A stretch of DNA of 64,000 nt. Origin: Euzebyales bacterium. Lineage in GTDB: Bacteria > Actinomycetota > Nitriliruptoria > Euzebyales > JAHELV01. The DNA is taken from contig DASUUK010000112.1 in assembly GCA_036374135.1 (NCBI GenBank), forward strand, positions 33,280 to 97,279, given 5' to 3'. The notes under the pieces are model-generated. The model saw only the letters and a program-made list of their open reading frames with translations. It was not told the origin of the DNA and ran no database searches. Shown here one piece after another: positions 7,540 through 16,287 of the stretch. Position 1 is the stretch's first letter; every line of letters begins with the position of its first letter. The position numbers and the translations under genes are program-made.

Positions 7540-8762
7540 GGATCGCCATGGTGTCAGAGCACGCCAGCCCGCTCGCGGCCATCGCCGGCGAGGACGCGGG
7601 CGGGCAGAACGTGCACGTGGCGGCGCTGTCGACGCAGCTGGCGCGGGCGGGCCACGAGGTCACGGTCTGGACCCGGCGTGACGACGCCCAACTGCCGCCA
7701 CGTGTCACGCGCGCCGGCGTCACGATCGAGCACGTGGCCGCTGGCCCGCCCGCACAGGTCGCGAAGGACGACCTGCCCCGCTGGATGGGCGACTTCTCGG
7801 ACGTGCTGGCCCACCGGTGGGAGGCCGATCCTCCGGAGGTCGTGCACGCCCACTTCTGGATGTCCGGTGCCGCGGCGCTGCGCGCCAGACCTCCGGCGAG
7901 CGTGGTGGTGCACACCTTCCACGCCCTGGGTGTCGTCAAGCGTCGCCATCTGCGTGCCGACGACCCGAGCCCGCGCGAGCGACTCGCGACCGAGCGGACG
8001 ATCGCGCTGAGCGCCGACCGTGTGATCGCCACATGCCGCGACGAGGTCGCCGAACTCGTCGCGCTCGATGCCGACGCCGCGCGGATCGACGTGGTGCCAT
8101 GCGGCGTCGACCTGTCGACGTTCACGCCAGCGGGACCACGTGACCGAAGAGGGCGCCGCCGGCGGATCGTCGTGCTCGGCCGCCTGGTCGCGCGCAAGGG
8201 CGTCGACGACGTGATCCGCGCGCTGGCGCTGCTGCCGCGCGACGTCGAACTGGTCGTCGCCGGCGGCCCCACGACAGACGGCCTCGACCGTGATGCCGAG
8301 GCGGGTCGGCTGCGGTACCTGGCGGCCACCCTGGGAGTGGCCGACCGGGTCGTCATGCTCGGGGCGGTGCCACGCGACCGGGTACCCGCACTGTTGCGCT
8401 CGGCCGACGCGGTGGTCTGCACCCCCTGGTACGAGCCGTTCGGCATCGTCCCGCTGGAGGCGATGGCCTGCGGCGTCCCCGTCGTTGCCAGCGCGGTCGG
8501 CGGGATGCTCGACAGCGTCGTCGACGGCCGCACGGGCCTTCATGTGCCACCGCACGATCCCAGCGCCATCGCCGCCGCGGTCGGCCGTCTCCTGGACGAC
8601 GCCCGGTTGCGGCGACGGATGGGCGTGGCGGGACGGCGGCGGGCCGTGCACTGCTTCGGCTGGGACGCCGTGGCGCGAGCGACGCTGCGTTCGTACCGCC
8701 GTGCCATGTGGGCCGCCCCGCCACCACGCCGGTCGCTGGTACCGCAGGTGGCAGGCCGATGA
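7536..8762 (+). CDS. GT4 glycosyltransferase
   Basis: This 408-residue GT4 enzyme shows EDAGGQNVHVAALSTQLAR near the N terminus, as in MshA and sucrose-phosphate-synthase-like proteins, then VLGRLVARKGVDDVIRAL and the retaining-GT motif WYEPFGIVPLEAMACGVPVV with both catalytic-site Glu residues. It starts at GTG 7536, overlapping the preceding stop as GTGA. The gene is the fifth in the operon, directly upstream of gmhA. Retaining transfer from a nucleotide sugar is expected from the family; whether this is an ADP-heptose or another donor cannot be told. Confidence 0.87.
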   Translation: MRIAMVSEHASPLAAIAGEDAGGQNVHVAALSTQLARAGHEVTVWTRRDDAQLPPRVTRAGVTIEHVAAGPPAQVAKDDLPRWMGDFSDVLAHRWEADPPEVVHAHFWMSGAAALRARPPASVVVHTFHALGVVKRRHLRADDPSPRERLATERTIALSADRVIATCRDEVAELVALDADAARIDVVPCGVDLSTFTPAGPRDRRGRRRRIVVLGRLVARKGVDDVIRALALLPRDVELVVAGGPTTDGLDRDAEAGRLRYLAATLGVADRVVMLGAVPRDRVPALLRSADAVVCTPWYEPFGIVPLEAMACGVPVVASAVGGMLDSVVDGRTGLHVPPHDPSAIAAAVGRLLDDARLRRRMGVAGRRRAVHCFGWDAVARATLRSYRRAMWAAPPPRRSLVPQVAGR

Positions 8763-9451
8763 GCGTCACCACCGAACCGGTGTCGGCGCGCGGCGCCGAC
8801 GGTACCGCGCACGTGGATGCACTGATCGGCGCGACGCGGTCACTGCGCCGCCAGGTGGCCGACATCGAGCGGCTGGGTGAGGCGTTGGCGACGGTCCTGC
8901 TGGCCGGGGGCCGACTGCTGGCGGCCGGCAACGGCGGCAGCGCCGCGCAGGCACAGCACCTGACCGCCGAACTGGTCGGCCGCTTCCGCGGCGAGCGCCA
9001 GCCGCTGTCGGCGATCGCGCTGCACGCCGACACCTCGAGCCTGACAGCGATCGGCAACGACTACGGACCCGGCGAGATGTACGCCCGACAGGTCGTCGCA
9101 CACGGCCGCGACGGCGACGTCCTGGTCGCGCTGTCGACGTCGGGTCGCAGCACGAACGTGTTGACGGCGGCCGATGCCGCCCGCGACGTCGGCGTCGCCA
9201 TCTGGGGCCTGACGGGACCCCGACCCAACCCGCTGGCCGACCGTTGCGACGAGGTCGTCGCGGTCGATGCGGGATCGACGGCGACGGTCCAGGAGCTGCA
9301 CCTCGTGGTCATCCATCTGCTGTGCGCGGCCGTCGACGCGGCGGTGGATCGCCGCCGGCCGCGATCCGTGTACGCCCTGAGCCCGTCCCACGGCAACGGC
9401 GGTCGCCACACCTCCGGTGCCGCGGAGAACGACACAGGGAGGAGCGCCTGA
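8759..9451 (+). CDS. gmhA: Sedoheptulose 7-phosphate isomerase
   Basis: The 230-residue protein is a SIS-fold isomerase that turns sedoheptulose 7-phosphate into D-glycero-manno-heptose 7-phosphate, the first step to ADP-heptose. The phosphate loop LLAAGNGGSAAQAQHL, a following AELVGRF with the catalytic Glu, LSTSGRSTNV and QELHLVVIHLLC with the catalytic His are all present. The ATG at 8759 overlaps the previous stop; upstream in-frame codons belong to the preceding gene. It has a C-terminal extension of about 30 residues rich in Ser, Gly and Asn beyond the usual 190-200. The neighbour is hldE, so the assignment is supported by both motif and context. Confidence 0.92.
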   Translation: MSVTTEPVSARGADGTAHVDALIGATRSLRRQVADIERLGEALATVLLAGGRLLAAGNGGSAAQAQHLTAELVGRFRGERQPLSAIALHADTSSLTAIGNDYGPGEMYARQVVAHGRDGDVLVALSTSGRSTNVLTAADAARDVGVAIWGLTGPRPNPLADRCDEVVAVDAGSTATVQELHLVVIHLLCAAVDAAVDRRRPRSVYALSPSHGNGGRHTSGAAENDTGRSA

Positions 9452-10848
9452 TGCGTCCGCTGGTGATCGTCGGCGACGTCCTGCTGGATCGGGACCTTGA
9501 CGGGGACGCGCGACGGTTGGCACCGGACGCGCCCGTTCCGGTGGTCGACCGGCCCGCCGAGCGCGCACGACCGGGCGGTGCGGGGCTGGCGGCCCTGCTC
9601 GCGGCCGCCGACGGACGCGACGTGGTCCTGGTCTCGGCGCTGGGGGCTGACGAGGCGGGGCGCCGCGTCGAAGCACGGCTGACCGACGCGCGCGTGCGGG
9701 TCGTCGACCTCGGCCTGGCCGGCGAGACACCGCAGAAGATCCGTGTGCGCGCCGACGGCCACCCGCTCGTGCGCATCGATCTGGGCGCCCCGTCGTCGGT
9801 GCGCGCACCGGCCGACGACGCGCTCGATGTGCTGGACGGCGCGCCGACCGTGCTGGTGTCGGACTACGGGCGGGGTGTCGCGGCCGACGCCGTGGTGCGC
9901 AATGCGCTCGCCGGAGTGATCGAACGAGGGGGGCACGTCGTCTGGGACCCGCACCCCCGGGGCGCCCGACCGGTGCCCGGTACCCGTCTGGCCACGCCCA
10001 ACCTGGCCGAGGCGCGACGCATCGTTGACCTGCCAGGTGACCCTCCGACGCCGCAGGCGGTCACCGTCGCCGCTGACGCGCTGCGCGACCGCTGGAGCAC
10101 CGTCGGGATGGTGGTCACCCTGGGCGCCCGCGGCGCGCTGTTCGTGGGACCCGATGGCACGCCACTCATGGTGCCGGCACCGTCGCTTGATGGGCCGGTC
10201 GATCCGTGCGGCGCCGGTGACCGGTTCGCCGTCGCCATCGCGTCCGCACTGGCCGACGGCGCGGTGCTCTCCGAGGCCGTGGTCGGTGCGGTCGACGCCG
10301 CCAGCGCCTTCGTCGCCCGCGGTGGGGCGACCGCGGTGGATGACGAAGCGTCCGGCGCGTCCGACGCCGGCATCCGGTCGCCCGGTACCCATGACGCCAC
10401 CGGGCGGGTCGCTGCCGTGCGCGCCTCGGGCGGCACGGTCGTGGCGACTGGCGGCTGCTTCGACCTGCTGCACGCCGGGCACGTGCGCCTGCTCGCCGAC
10501 GCCCGAAGGCTGGGCGACTGCCTGGTCGTGTGCATGAACTCCGACGCGTCGGTGCGCCGGCTGAAGGGCCGCGGCCGGCCGGTGGTCGCCGAACACGACC
10601 GGCGTGCCGTCCTGCTCGCTCTGGCTGCAGTGGACGCCGTCGTCATCTTCGACGAGGACACCCCCGAACGGGTCCTCGACGAGTTGCGCCCCGACGTGTG
10701 GGTCAAGGGCGCCGACTACGCCGTCACCGACATGCCCGAGGCCGACCTCCTTGCGACGTGGGGTGGCCAGGCGGTCGTCCTGCCCTACCTGGCCGGCCGC
10801 TCCACCAGTTCGATCATCGAGGAGGCAGTGAGCCATGCCATCCACTGA
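9451..10848 (+). CDS. hldE: Bifunctional heptose 7-phosphate kinase / heptose 1-phosphate adenylyltransferase
   Basis: This 465-residue enzyme has the HldE layout. The N-terminal ribokinase-like kinase (about 1-310) shows VSDYGRGV and the catalytic GPVDPCGAGDRFAVA. The C-terminal cytidylyltransferase-like domain (about 335-465) starts with VVATGGCFDLLHAGHVRLL and contains SVRRLKGRGRPVV and WVKGADY. Together they make heptose 1,7-bisphosphate and later ADP-heptose; the phosphatase step in between is offered by the fusion at 3987-5486. GGGAGGAG precedes the ATG at 9451, which overlaps the gmhA stop (TGATG). Confidence 0.93.
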   Translation: MRPLVIVGDVLLDRDLDGDARRLAPDAPVPVVDRPAERARPGGAGLAALLAAADGRDVVLVSALGADEAGRRVEARLTDARVRVVDLGLAGETPQKIRVRADGHPLVRIDLGAPSSVRAPADDALDVLDGAPTVLVSDYGRGVAADAVVRNALAGVIERGGHVVWDPHPRGARPVPGTRLATPNLAEARRIVDLPGDPPTPQAVTVAADALRDRWSTVGMVVTLGARGALFVGPDGTPLMVPAPSLDGPVDPCGAGDRFAVAIASALADGAVLSEAVVGAVDAASAFVARGGATAVDDEASGASDAGIRSPGTHDATGRVAAVRASGGTVVATGGCFDLLHAGHVRLLADARRLGDCLVVCMNSDASVRRLKGRGRPVVAEHDRRAVLLALAAVDAVVIFDEDTPERVLDELRPDVWVKGADYAVTDMPEADLLATWGGQAVVLPYLAGRSTSSIIEEAVSHAIH

Positions 10849-11527
10849 GCTCGGAACCGTCATCGTGACCGGGGGATCCCGCGGGCTGGGGCGGGCCGTC
10901 GTCGGCGCCGTGGCCGACGCGGGCGGCACCCCGCTGGTGCTCGACATCGCCGAGCCCGAACGCGACGCCGCATGGCGGCAGGTCGATCTGGCCGACTCCC
11001 GCGCCGCCGGGCGCGCGACCGCGCAGCTGATCGAGGACCACGGCGGCGTGGACGCGGTCGTGACCGCGGCCGGCATCGACGCGTGCGGCGACCTCCTCGA
11101 CGTCCACCCCGAGGACTGGGAGCGCGTCATCGCGGTCAACCTCGTGGGCACCGCGGCGGTCGTGCGTGCGGCGCTGCCCACCCTGATCGAGCGGCGCGGC
11201 CGCGTCGTCACCGTCGCCTCGACGCTCGGTCTGCGCGCCCTGCCCGCGGCCACCGCCTACTCGGCCAGCAAGTTCGGCGTCGTCGGCTTCACCCGTGCGC
11301 TGTCCACCGAGCTGGCCGGGCGGGTCGGCGTCACGTTGCTGCTGCCGGGCGGCATGCGGACGGGCTTCTTCGATGATCGGCCGGAGCGGTTCAAGCCGGC
11401 CGCGGACCAGCAGCTCAATGATCCGGCTGACGTCGCCGACGCGGTCGTGTACGCGCTGCGGCAGCCGCCCGGATGCGAGGTGCGCGAACTGCTGATCGCG
11501 CCCGCGACCGAGCCCTCATGGCCCTGA
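10835..11527 (+). CDS. Classical short-chain dehydrogenase/reductase
   Basis: The 230-residue protein is a classical SDR: the NAD(P) loop TGGSRGLGRAVV, NAG-like AAGIDA and the catalytic YSASK (with an upstream Ser in VVTVAS) are clear. It is not the extended SDR HldD that epimerises ADP-heptose at C6. AGGAGG lies before the ATG at 10835, and the gene overlaps hldE by 14 bases. Its place between hldE and a GT9 gene suggests oxidation, reduction or epimerisation of a sugar intermediate, but no substrate can be named. Confidence 0.85.
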   Translation: MPSTELGTVIVTGGSRGLGRAVVGAVADAGGTPLVLDIAEPERDAAWRQVDLADSRAAGRATAQLIEDHGGVDAVVTAAGIDACGDLLDVHPEDWERVIAVNLVGTAAVVRAALPTLIERRGRVVTVASTLGLRALPAATAYSASKFGVVGFTRALSTELAGRVGVTLLLPGGMRTGFFDDRPERFKPAADQQLNDPADVADAVVYALRQPPGCEVRELLIAPATEPSWP

Positions 11528-12498
11528 TATCGACCTCCGACCGGAACGTGGAGGGCATGCCCCGCCTGCTGGTCCTGCGGGCACTGGGCCTGGGCGATCT
11601 GCTGACGGCCGTCCCGGCGTTGCGCGTGCTGCGTGACCGCTACCCGGGCCACGAGCGGATCCTCGCCGCCCCCGCATGGCTCGCGCCGCTCGTCCGGTTG
11701 CTCGACGGCGCCGTCGATGCGCTCGTGGACGTCGACTTCCGTGACCACGTGGGGGTGCTGCCCACCGAGGTGCGCCTTCCGACGGTCGCCGTCAACCTGC
11801 ACGGTCGCGGACCGGCCAGCCACCTCGCGTTGCAGGCGACTGATCCGGGCGCACTGATCGCGTTCGAGAACCCCGACGTGGCCCACGACGGCCCGGCGTG
11901 GCGGGTGGACGAGCACGAGCGGTTGCGCTGGTGCCGCCTGCTGGGCGCGACGGCCAGCGCCGACGATGTGCGGGTGCGATCACCTGCGATCGACGTGCCA
12001 GACGACGTCCGCCGGGCGACGATCATCCACCCCGGCGCCGCGGCACCGGCCAGGCGGTGGCCGGTCGACCGCTGGGCGGCCGTGGCACGACACGAGCTGC
12101 GACGTGGCCGACAGGTCCTGGTCACCGGTGGCGCGGACGAGGTCGAGCTGGCCAAGGCCGTCGCGAACGGTGCCGGCCTGGGCGGGACATCCGTCCTGGC
12201 GGGGCGGACCGACGTCGGCGAGCTCGCGGCCGTCGTCGATGCCGCTGGACGGGTCGTGTGCGGAGACACCGGCGTCGCGCACCTGGCCAGCGCGTTCGCA
12301 ACGCCCTCGGTGGTGCTGTTCGGCCCGGTGTCACCGACCCGCTGGGGGCCACCGCGCGGGGGACCGCACGTGGCGCTGTGGGCGGGGACCCGTGGCGACC
12401 CCCACGCCGCGTCCCCCGATCGCGGCCTGCTCGGGCTGACCGTGGACGACGTCACGCGCGCGCTCGACGGGCTTCGAGGGGAGCCTGCACCACCGTGA
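11518..12498 (+). CDS. Second GT9 heptosyltransferase-like protein
   Basis: This 326-residue GT-B protein has the GT9 N-terminal motif RLLVLRALGLGDLLTAVPAL, the mid-protein TIIHPGAAAPARRWPVDRW and VVCGDTGVAHLASAFATPSV. Two starts are possible: ATG 11518, which overlaps the SDR stop as elsewhere in this operon, and ATG 11557, close behind a GGAGG but with very short spacing. The first was chosen. It is paralogous to the protein at 5483-6589, so the glycan probably contains at least two heptose-type linkages. The product ends directly at the sulfotransferase start. Confidence 0.83.
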   Translation: MALISTSDRNVEGMPRLLVLRALGLGDLLTAVPALRVLRDRYPGHERILAAPAWLAPLVRLLDGAVDALVDVDFRDHVGVLPTEVRLPTVAVNLHGRGPASHLALQATDPGALIAFENPDVAHDGPAWRVDEHERLRWCRLLGATASADDVRVRSPAIDVPDDVRRATIIHPGAAAPARRWPVDRWAAVARHELRRGRQVLVTGGADEVELAKAVANGAGLGGTSVLAGRTDVGELAAVVDAAGRVVCGDTGVAHLASAFATPSVVLFGPVSPTRWGPPRGGPHVALWAGTRGDPHAASPDRGLLGLTVDDVTRALDGLRGEPAPP

Positions 12499-13274
12499 TG
12501 CAGGCCGGTACGTCGGCGCCGAACTCCGGCGCGGTGGGCGCCCGACCCACCCTGATCATCATCGGCGCGATGAAGTGCGGCACCACCGCGGTGCACCGCG
12601 CTCTCAGCCACCACCCGCACATGGCGATGTCCGACCCCAAGGAGCTGAACTTCTTCTTCGGGCCAGCGCACGTCGACCCGGACACGCCCGACCCACCGTG
12701 GGCAGCCGGAAACCTCTGGCGTGGCCTCGACTGGTACGCAGGGCACTTTCCGGCGACGGCCGCGGTGCGAGGCGAAGCGTCGCCGGGCTACACGTCGCCG
12801 GACCACCCGGAGGTCGCTGGGCGCATGGCCCACCTGGTTCCGAATGCCGGGCTCGTGTACCTGGTGCGCGACCCCGTCGCTCGGGCACTGTCGCAGTACC
12901 GCCACCACGTGCGCGACGGCAGCGAGCATCGTCAGGCCGCCGAAGCGCTGACCGATCCGGGCAGCCAGTACATCGCACGCAGCCGCTACCACGAGCGACT
13001 GCTGCCGTTCCTGGAGCACTTCTCCCACGAGCAGATCCTGATCGTGGCGCAGGAGGACCTGCGCGCGGAGCCGCGTCGGACGCTGCGCCGTGTGTGCCGC
13101 TTCGGGGGTGCCGATCCCGACCTGCTGCCGTCCGACGCCATCCACCGGGCTCCGCCGCAGATGCGGGCACCGGTCGACGGGTCGCTGCACGCCGCCCTGG
13201 CTGCCGCCGTCCGCGACGACACCGCACGGCTGCGGGCCCTGGTCGATCGCCCGCTGCCGGCATGGAGCGTGTGA
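12498..13274 (+). CDS. PAPS-dependent sulfotransferase
   Basis: The 258-residue protein fits the Sulfotransfer_1 family. TLIIIGAMKCGTTAVHRAL is the 5'-phosphosulfate loop that holds PAPS, and LVYLVRDPVARALSQYRHH is the 3'-phosphate site. SDPKELNFFF is shared with heparan N-sulfotransferase-like bacterial enzymes. The ATG at 12498 overlaps the stop of the GT9 gene (TGATG). Within this operon it most likely sulfates the glycan, an inference from position. No PAPS synthesis gene is in the window. Confidence 0.87.
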   Translation: MQAGTSAPNSGAVGARPTLIIIGAMKCGTTAVHRALSHHPHMAMSDPKELNFFFGPAHVDPDTPDPPWAAGNLWRGLDWYAGHFPATAAVRGEASPGYTSPDHPEVAGRMAHLVPNAGLVYLVRDPVARALSQYRHHVRDGSEHRQAAEALTDPGSQYIARSRYHERLLPFLEHFSHEQILIVAQEDLRAEPRRTLRRVCRFGGADPDLLPSDAIHRAPPQMRAPVDGSLHAALAAAVRDDTARLRALVDRPLPAWSV

Positions 13275-13999
13275 TGGTGCACGGCTGGTCGGTGGCGGTC
13301 GTCGTGCCCGCCCACGACGAGCAGGCGCTGCTGGCCGGGTGCCTCGAGGCCGTCGTCCACGCCGCCCACCGGGTGCGCGTCCGGGCCGACGTGCACATCG
13401 TGGTGGCCGCCGACGCGTGCACCGACCTGACCGAGGTGGTTGCGGCGCGCGCGCTCGCCGACTGCCACGCAGCAATCGTCCGCCTCGACGCGCGCAACGT
13501 GGGTGCGTCGAGAGCGGCCGCGATCACCGCGGCATGCGATGTCCTCGGCGGTCGATCGTCCGGGCGCATGTGGATCGCGATGACCGATGCCGACAGCCGG
13601 GTGCCCGTCCACTGGCTGGAGCGTCAGCTGCGTGCTGCGGACGCGGGCTACGACGCTGTGGCGGGAGCGATCACCGTCGGCGACTGGGAGGACCGCCTCG
13701 GCGACATGGACGCGCTGCTGCGCGATCACCGCCGCTCGCAACGCCGCCGCGGCACGCGCCCGGTGCACGGCGCCAACCTCGGGGTCTCAGCGGACGCTCT
13801 GTGCGCTGTCGGCGGTGTGCCCGAGGTCGCCTTGTCGGAGGACACGTTGCTGGTCCGTCGCATGACCGACGCCGGCATGGACGTGCTGTGGGACGACGGC
13901 CTCGTCGTCCGGACGAGCGCGCGGCGGTCTGTGCGCGCACCCGGAGGGTTCAGCTCACTGCTCGACGAGCTGGAACGGCGCGGCGCCGCCGCGTCATGA
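13274..13999 (+). CDS. Family 2 glycosyltransferase
   Basis: This 241-residue GT-A enzyme starts MVHGWSVAVVVPAHDEQALL and has MWIAMTDADSRVPVHW (metal-binding DAD), HGANLGVSADALCAVGG and LSEDTLLVRRM with the catalytic acidic pair. The ATG at 13274 overlaps the sulfotransferase stop. An in-frame ATG 12 bases upstream is possible. It is the last gene of the plus-strand operon and its end overlaps the end of the convergent methyltransferase by 6 bases. In related genomes a GT2 of this short type often sits with NodS-like methyltransferase, PIG-L and acyl-CoA dehydrogenase genes, so it may belong functionally to the convergent cassette. Confidence 0.83.
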   Translation: MVHGWSVAVVVPAHDEQALLAGCLEAVVHAAHRVRVRADVHIVVAADACTDLTEVVAARALADCHAAIVRLDARNVGASRAAAITAACDVLGGRSSGRMWIAMTDADSRVPVHWLERQLRAADAGYDAVAGAITVGDWEDRLGDMDALLRDHRRSQRRRGTRPVHGANLGVSADALCAVGGVPEVALSEDTLLVRRMTDAGMDVLWDDGLVVRTSARRSVRAPGGFSSLLDELERRGAAAS

Positions 14000-14587
14000 G
14001 ATCCTCAGGACGTCGATCCGGAACAACTCGTCGACGTGCGAGGCGACCCGTATCAGACCACGCGCCGCGCACAGGACGTCGTGCACGACGTCGCCGTTGG
14101 AGCGGTGCTCGCCCGCATCGGGACGGTAGTGCACAGCGAGCAGCTCGCCCGCGTCGGCGAGGCTGGCCACCACCATGTTGCGCAGGTGGACGAGTGCATC
14201 CGGGGCGAGGTAGTAGCCCACCTCACTGAGCACGATCAGATCGAAGCGGCCCGCCGGCCAGACATCGGGCACCGCCATCGTCTCGACAGCGACATGGGGG
14301 CGGTCGGCGACGCGGGAGACAGCGGTACTGACAGCGGTCGGTGCGACGTCCACAGCGAGCAGCTCGTCGCAGCGTTCGGCGAGCAGTTCGGTCAGCAGTC
14401 CGGGTCCGCACGCCGGCTCGAACGCCCGTCGATAGCGTTCATGTGTGAGCGCCGCCATCGTGAGCGCGCGCTTGCGCCGCTCGTACCAGCGGTGCTCGAG
14501 CCGCCACGGGTCCGGCTCGGCGCGATAGCGGTCCTCGAAGTGCGCGTCCGGCACGCGGTCGACGCCCGTGGGCGTGGCATGGCTCAT
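13994..14587 (-). CDS. NodS-like SAM-dependent methyltransferase
   Basis: This 197-residue protein resembles the NodS family of class I methyltransferases. FEDRYRAEPDPWRLEHRWYE is the characteristic N terminus, RRAFEPACGPGLLTELLA the SAM-binding loop, and RFDLIVLSEVGYYL the post-loop motif. NodS N-methylates deacetylated glucosamine in rhizobial Nod factors. The ATG at 14587 overlaps the stop of the PIG-L gene (ATGA). Coupling to a deacetylase suggests methylation of an amine that the deacetylase exposes; that sequence of events is inferred. Confidence 0.82.
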   Translation of the reverse strand: MSHATPTGVDRVPDAHFEDRYRAEPDPWRLEHRWYERRKRALTMAALTHERYRRAFEPACGPGLLTELLAERCDELLAVDVAPTAVSTAVSRVADRPHVAVETMAVPDVWPAGRFDLIVLSEVGYYLAPDALVHLRNMVVASLADAGELLAVHYRPDAGEHRSNGDVVHDVLCAARGLIRVASHVDELFRIDVLRIS

Positions 14588-15324
14588 GTCAACAGCATCT
14601 CCCACGAACGGCTGTGATGGGCGAGCGCACGCGCCGGCACCACGACATCGGTCGCCGCATCGTCCGGCCCACCGATCTGGGAGGCGTACCGCGACACCGC
14701 CGCACGCTTGGCGTCACGGGCGGCACCCGACAGCTCGATGCGGACCGGCCGCCACGTGGCGATCGACGGATGGCTCGGCGTCGCCCAGTACCACGCCCAC
14801 ACGAGGTACCGCAGCAGACGCGCACCGTGTGCGGCCGCCGCTCGTTGCGCGGCGCGCCCGGTCGCGTCATGGTCGCGATGGCCGTCACGCTCCCACGGAG
14901 CCAGCAACCACGTGCCCGCCTCGAGCAGGCCACCGACCAGCCCGGTCACGGCGTCCTCATGCTCGGCGACCGTGCCGTCGCCCAGCGCCAGCAGGTGGAG
15001 GCGTCCGGGCGGCACGCCGAGGACGTCCATCGCGGCGCGCTGTTCGGCACGGCGGGTGCTCGCGAGATCCGACGCGCTGCGTTCGGGCGTCGCCGGGTGG
15101 GAGCCCTCACCGTCGGTGACCGCCACGACGTCGACCGTCCAGCCGTACTGCACGAGCGTCCAGATGGTGCCACCAACACCGAGCGCCTCATCATCGGGAT
15201 GTGGACTGACGACGACAGCGCGGCCGGGACGGACGACGTCGAGCGTCGGCCAGGCAGCCGGGGCGTGCCAGGCGCGCCACACGTCCTCCGACGTGCCGGT
15301 GATGCCGAACGGCAGACGGGTCAC
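14584..15324 (-). CDS. PIG-L (LmbE-like) N-deacetylase
   Basis: The 246-residue enzyme carries the zinc-binding PIG-L signature VVSPHPDDEALGVGG and a distal HRDHDATGRAA. Members remove acetyl groups from N-acetylglucosaminyl substrates, for example in mycothiol or GPI synthesis. Although the frame is open far upstream, those residues are arginine-rich antisense of the next gene; the GTG at 15324, which overlaps that gene's stop, gives a start just ahead of the conserved region. It sits in a minus-strand operon between an acyl-CoA dehydrogenase-like gene and the NodS-like gene. MshB is a possible but less likely identity, since no other mycothiol genes are near. Confidence 0.85.
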   Translation of the reverse strand: MTRLPFGITGTSEDVWRAWHAPAAWPTLDVVRPGRAVVVSPHPDDEALGVGGTIWTLVQYGWTVDVVAVTDGEGSHPATPERSASDLASTRRAEQRAAMDVLGVPPGRLHLLALGDGTVAEHEDAVTGLVGGLLEAGTWLLAPWERDGHRDHDATGRAAQRAAAAHGARLLRYLVWAWYWATPSHPSIATWRPVRIELSGAARDAKRAAVSRYASQIGGPDDAATDVVVPARALAHHSRSWEMLLT

Positions 15325-16259
15325 GGCCCGCCCACGACGTCCGCTCCCAGCGCGGCCAGGTCGGACTCGGCGTGGTGCTGCCTGATGTACACGGGCAGGT
15401 CGGCGGCCCGGCGGGCCATCGCCGCATCGCGCGTCAGACCCCCGGCGCCCACACCGCGCTCGACGTGCAAGAGCACGTCGGGCGCGAGGCGCTCGACCGC
15501 AGCGCGCACCCGCCATGCGAGACGTCGCAGATCGGCACCGGCCACGCCGTCGTCGACGGCGTCGGCCGCTGACGCGAGCAGCGCCCACATCGCCGCGCAC
15601 AGTGCGTCGGCGGCACCCAGGTGGGCCAGGCCGTGGGGGTCCTCGCGCCGCCGGACAGTGTCGCGCAACGCGTCGAGAGCACCCGACGCCCCGCCGTACC
15701 AGCAGGCGGCGACCCCAATTCCGCCCATCCAGAAGCCTCGTCGCGAGAGGTACCACCCAGGGGGGCCCACCGCCTCGGCCGCGTCCACGGCAACGCCATC
15801 GAGGACGACGTCGAAGGTGTCGCTGTCACGCATGCCGACGGCGTGCCATGGGTCGCGTGCAACGTCGACGCCGCCACGATCGAACGGGACCACGAACAGC
15901 CGGTACCCGTCGTCAGCGTGGGCCGTGACCAACGCGTGATCCAGCGCACCGGCGCCCGAACACCACTGCTTGACACCCGACAGGATCCATCCTGCGTCGT
16001 GCGCTGCGGCATGGACCCTGCCCGTCGGCGGATCGGCCGCCCACACCCCGAGCAGCCCCTCGGGGCGCGCGGTCCCCGCCTCCTCCAGGATCGCGAGCGC
16101 GTCCAGGTGTCCTTCGACGAGTCGGGCGGTCGCCAGATCCTCCGCACCCACATCGGCGAGCACCTCCAGCCGCCGCCGGGTCGCTCCCGACCCGGGGAGC
16201 GGGACCGACCCGATTCCGTCGAGGGCCGCCTGCAGACGTCGCCTGGTCACGTTCGTCAT
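15321..16259 (-). CDS. Acyl-CoA dehydrogenase-like flavoprotein
   Basis: This 312-residue protein has the middle and C-terminal parts of the acyl-CoA dehydrogenase fold: GWILSGVKQWCSGAGALDHA (flavin-binding), DTFDVVLDGVAVDA, and helices such as RRAADLPVYIRQHHAE. It is shorter than typical dehydrogenases (about 380 residues). Start choice is uncertain: the ATG at 16259 is 28 bases after the upstream small gene and was preferred to the ATG at 16328, which would overlap that gene. A role in processing an acyl group of the same product as PIG-L and the methyltransferase is inferred from linkage. Confidence 0.78.
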   Translation of the reverse strand: MTNVTRRRLQAALDGIGSVPLPGSGATRRRLEVLADVGAEDLATARLVEGHLDALAILEEAGTARPEGLLGVWAADPPTGRVHAAAHDAGWILSGVKQWCSGAGALDHALVTAHADDGYRLFVVPFDRGGVDVARDPWHAVGMRDSDTFDVVLDGVAVDAAEAVGPPGWYLSRRGFWMGGIGVAACWYGGASGALDALRDTVRRREDPHGLAHLGAADALCAAMWALLASAADAVDDGVAGADLRRLAWRVRAAVERLAPDVLLHVERGVGAGGLTRDAAMARRAADLPVYIRQHHAESDLAALGADVVGGP

Positions 16260-16287
16260 CACCGCTGTCCCCGAGGAGCGCACAGCC

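Noticed and set aside
9061..11253. 730-codon open frame on the minus strand opposite gmhA, hldE and the SDR
   Set aside because: It is antisense to three clear enzyme genes, is rich in Arg, Ala and Gly, and has no recognisable motif. Long antisense frames are expected at this GC content.
10835..11527. The SDR after hldE as HldD epimerase
   Set aside because: It is a 230-residue classical SDR with YSASK, not the 300-plus-residue extended SDR that HldD is.
14584..15756. A 390-residue version of the PIG-L protein
   Set aside because: The extra N-terminal residues are Arg-rich antisense-type sequence overlapping the acyl-CoA dehydrogenase-like gene; the GTG at 15324 fits the family.
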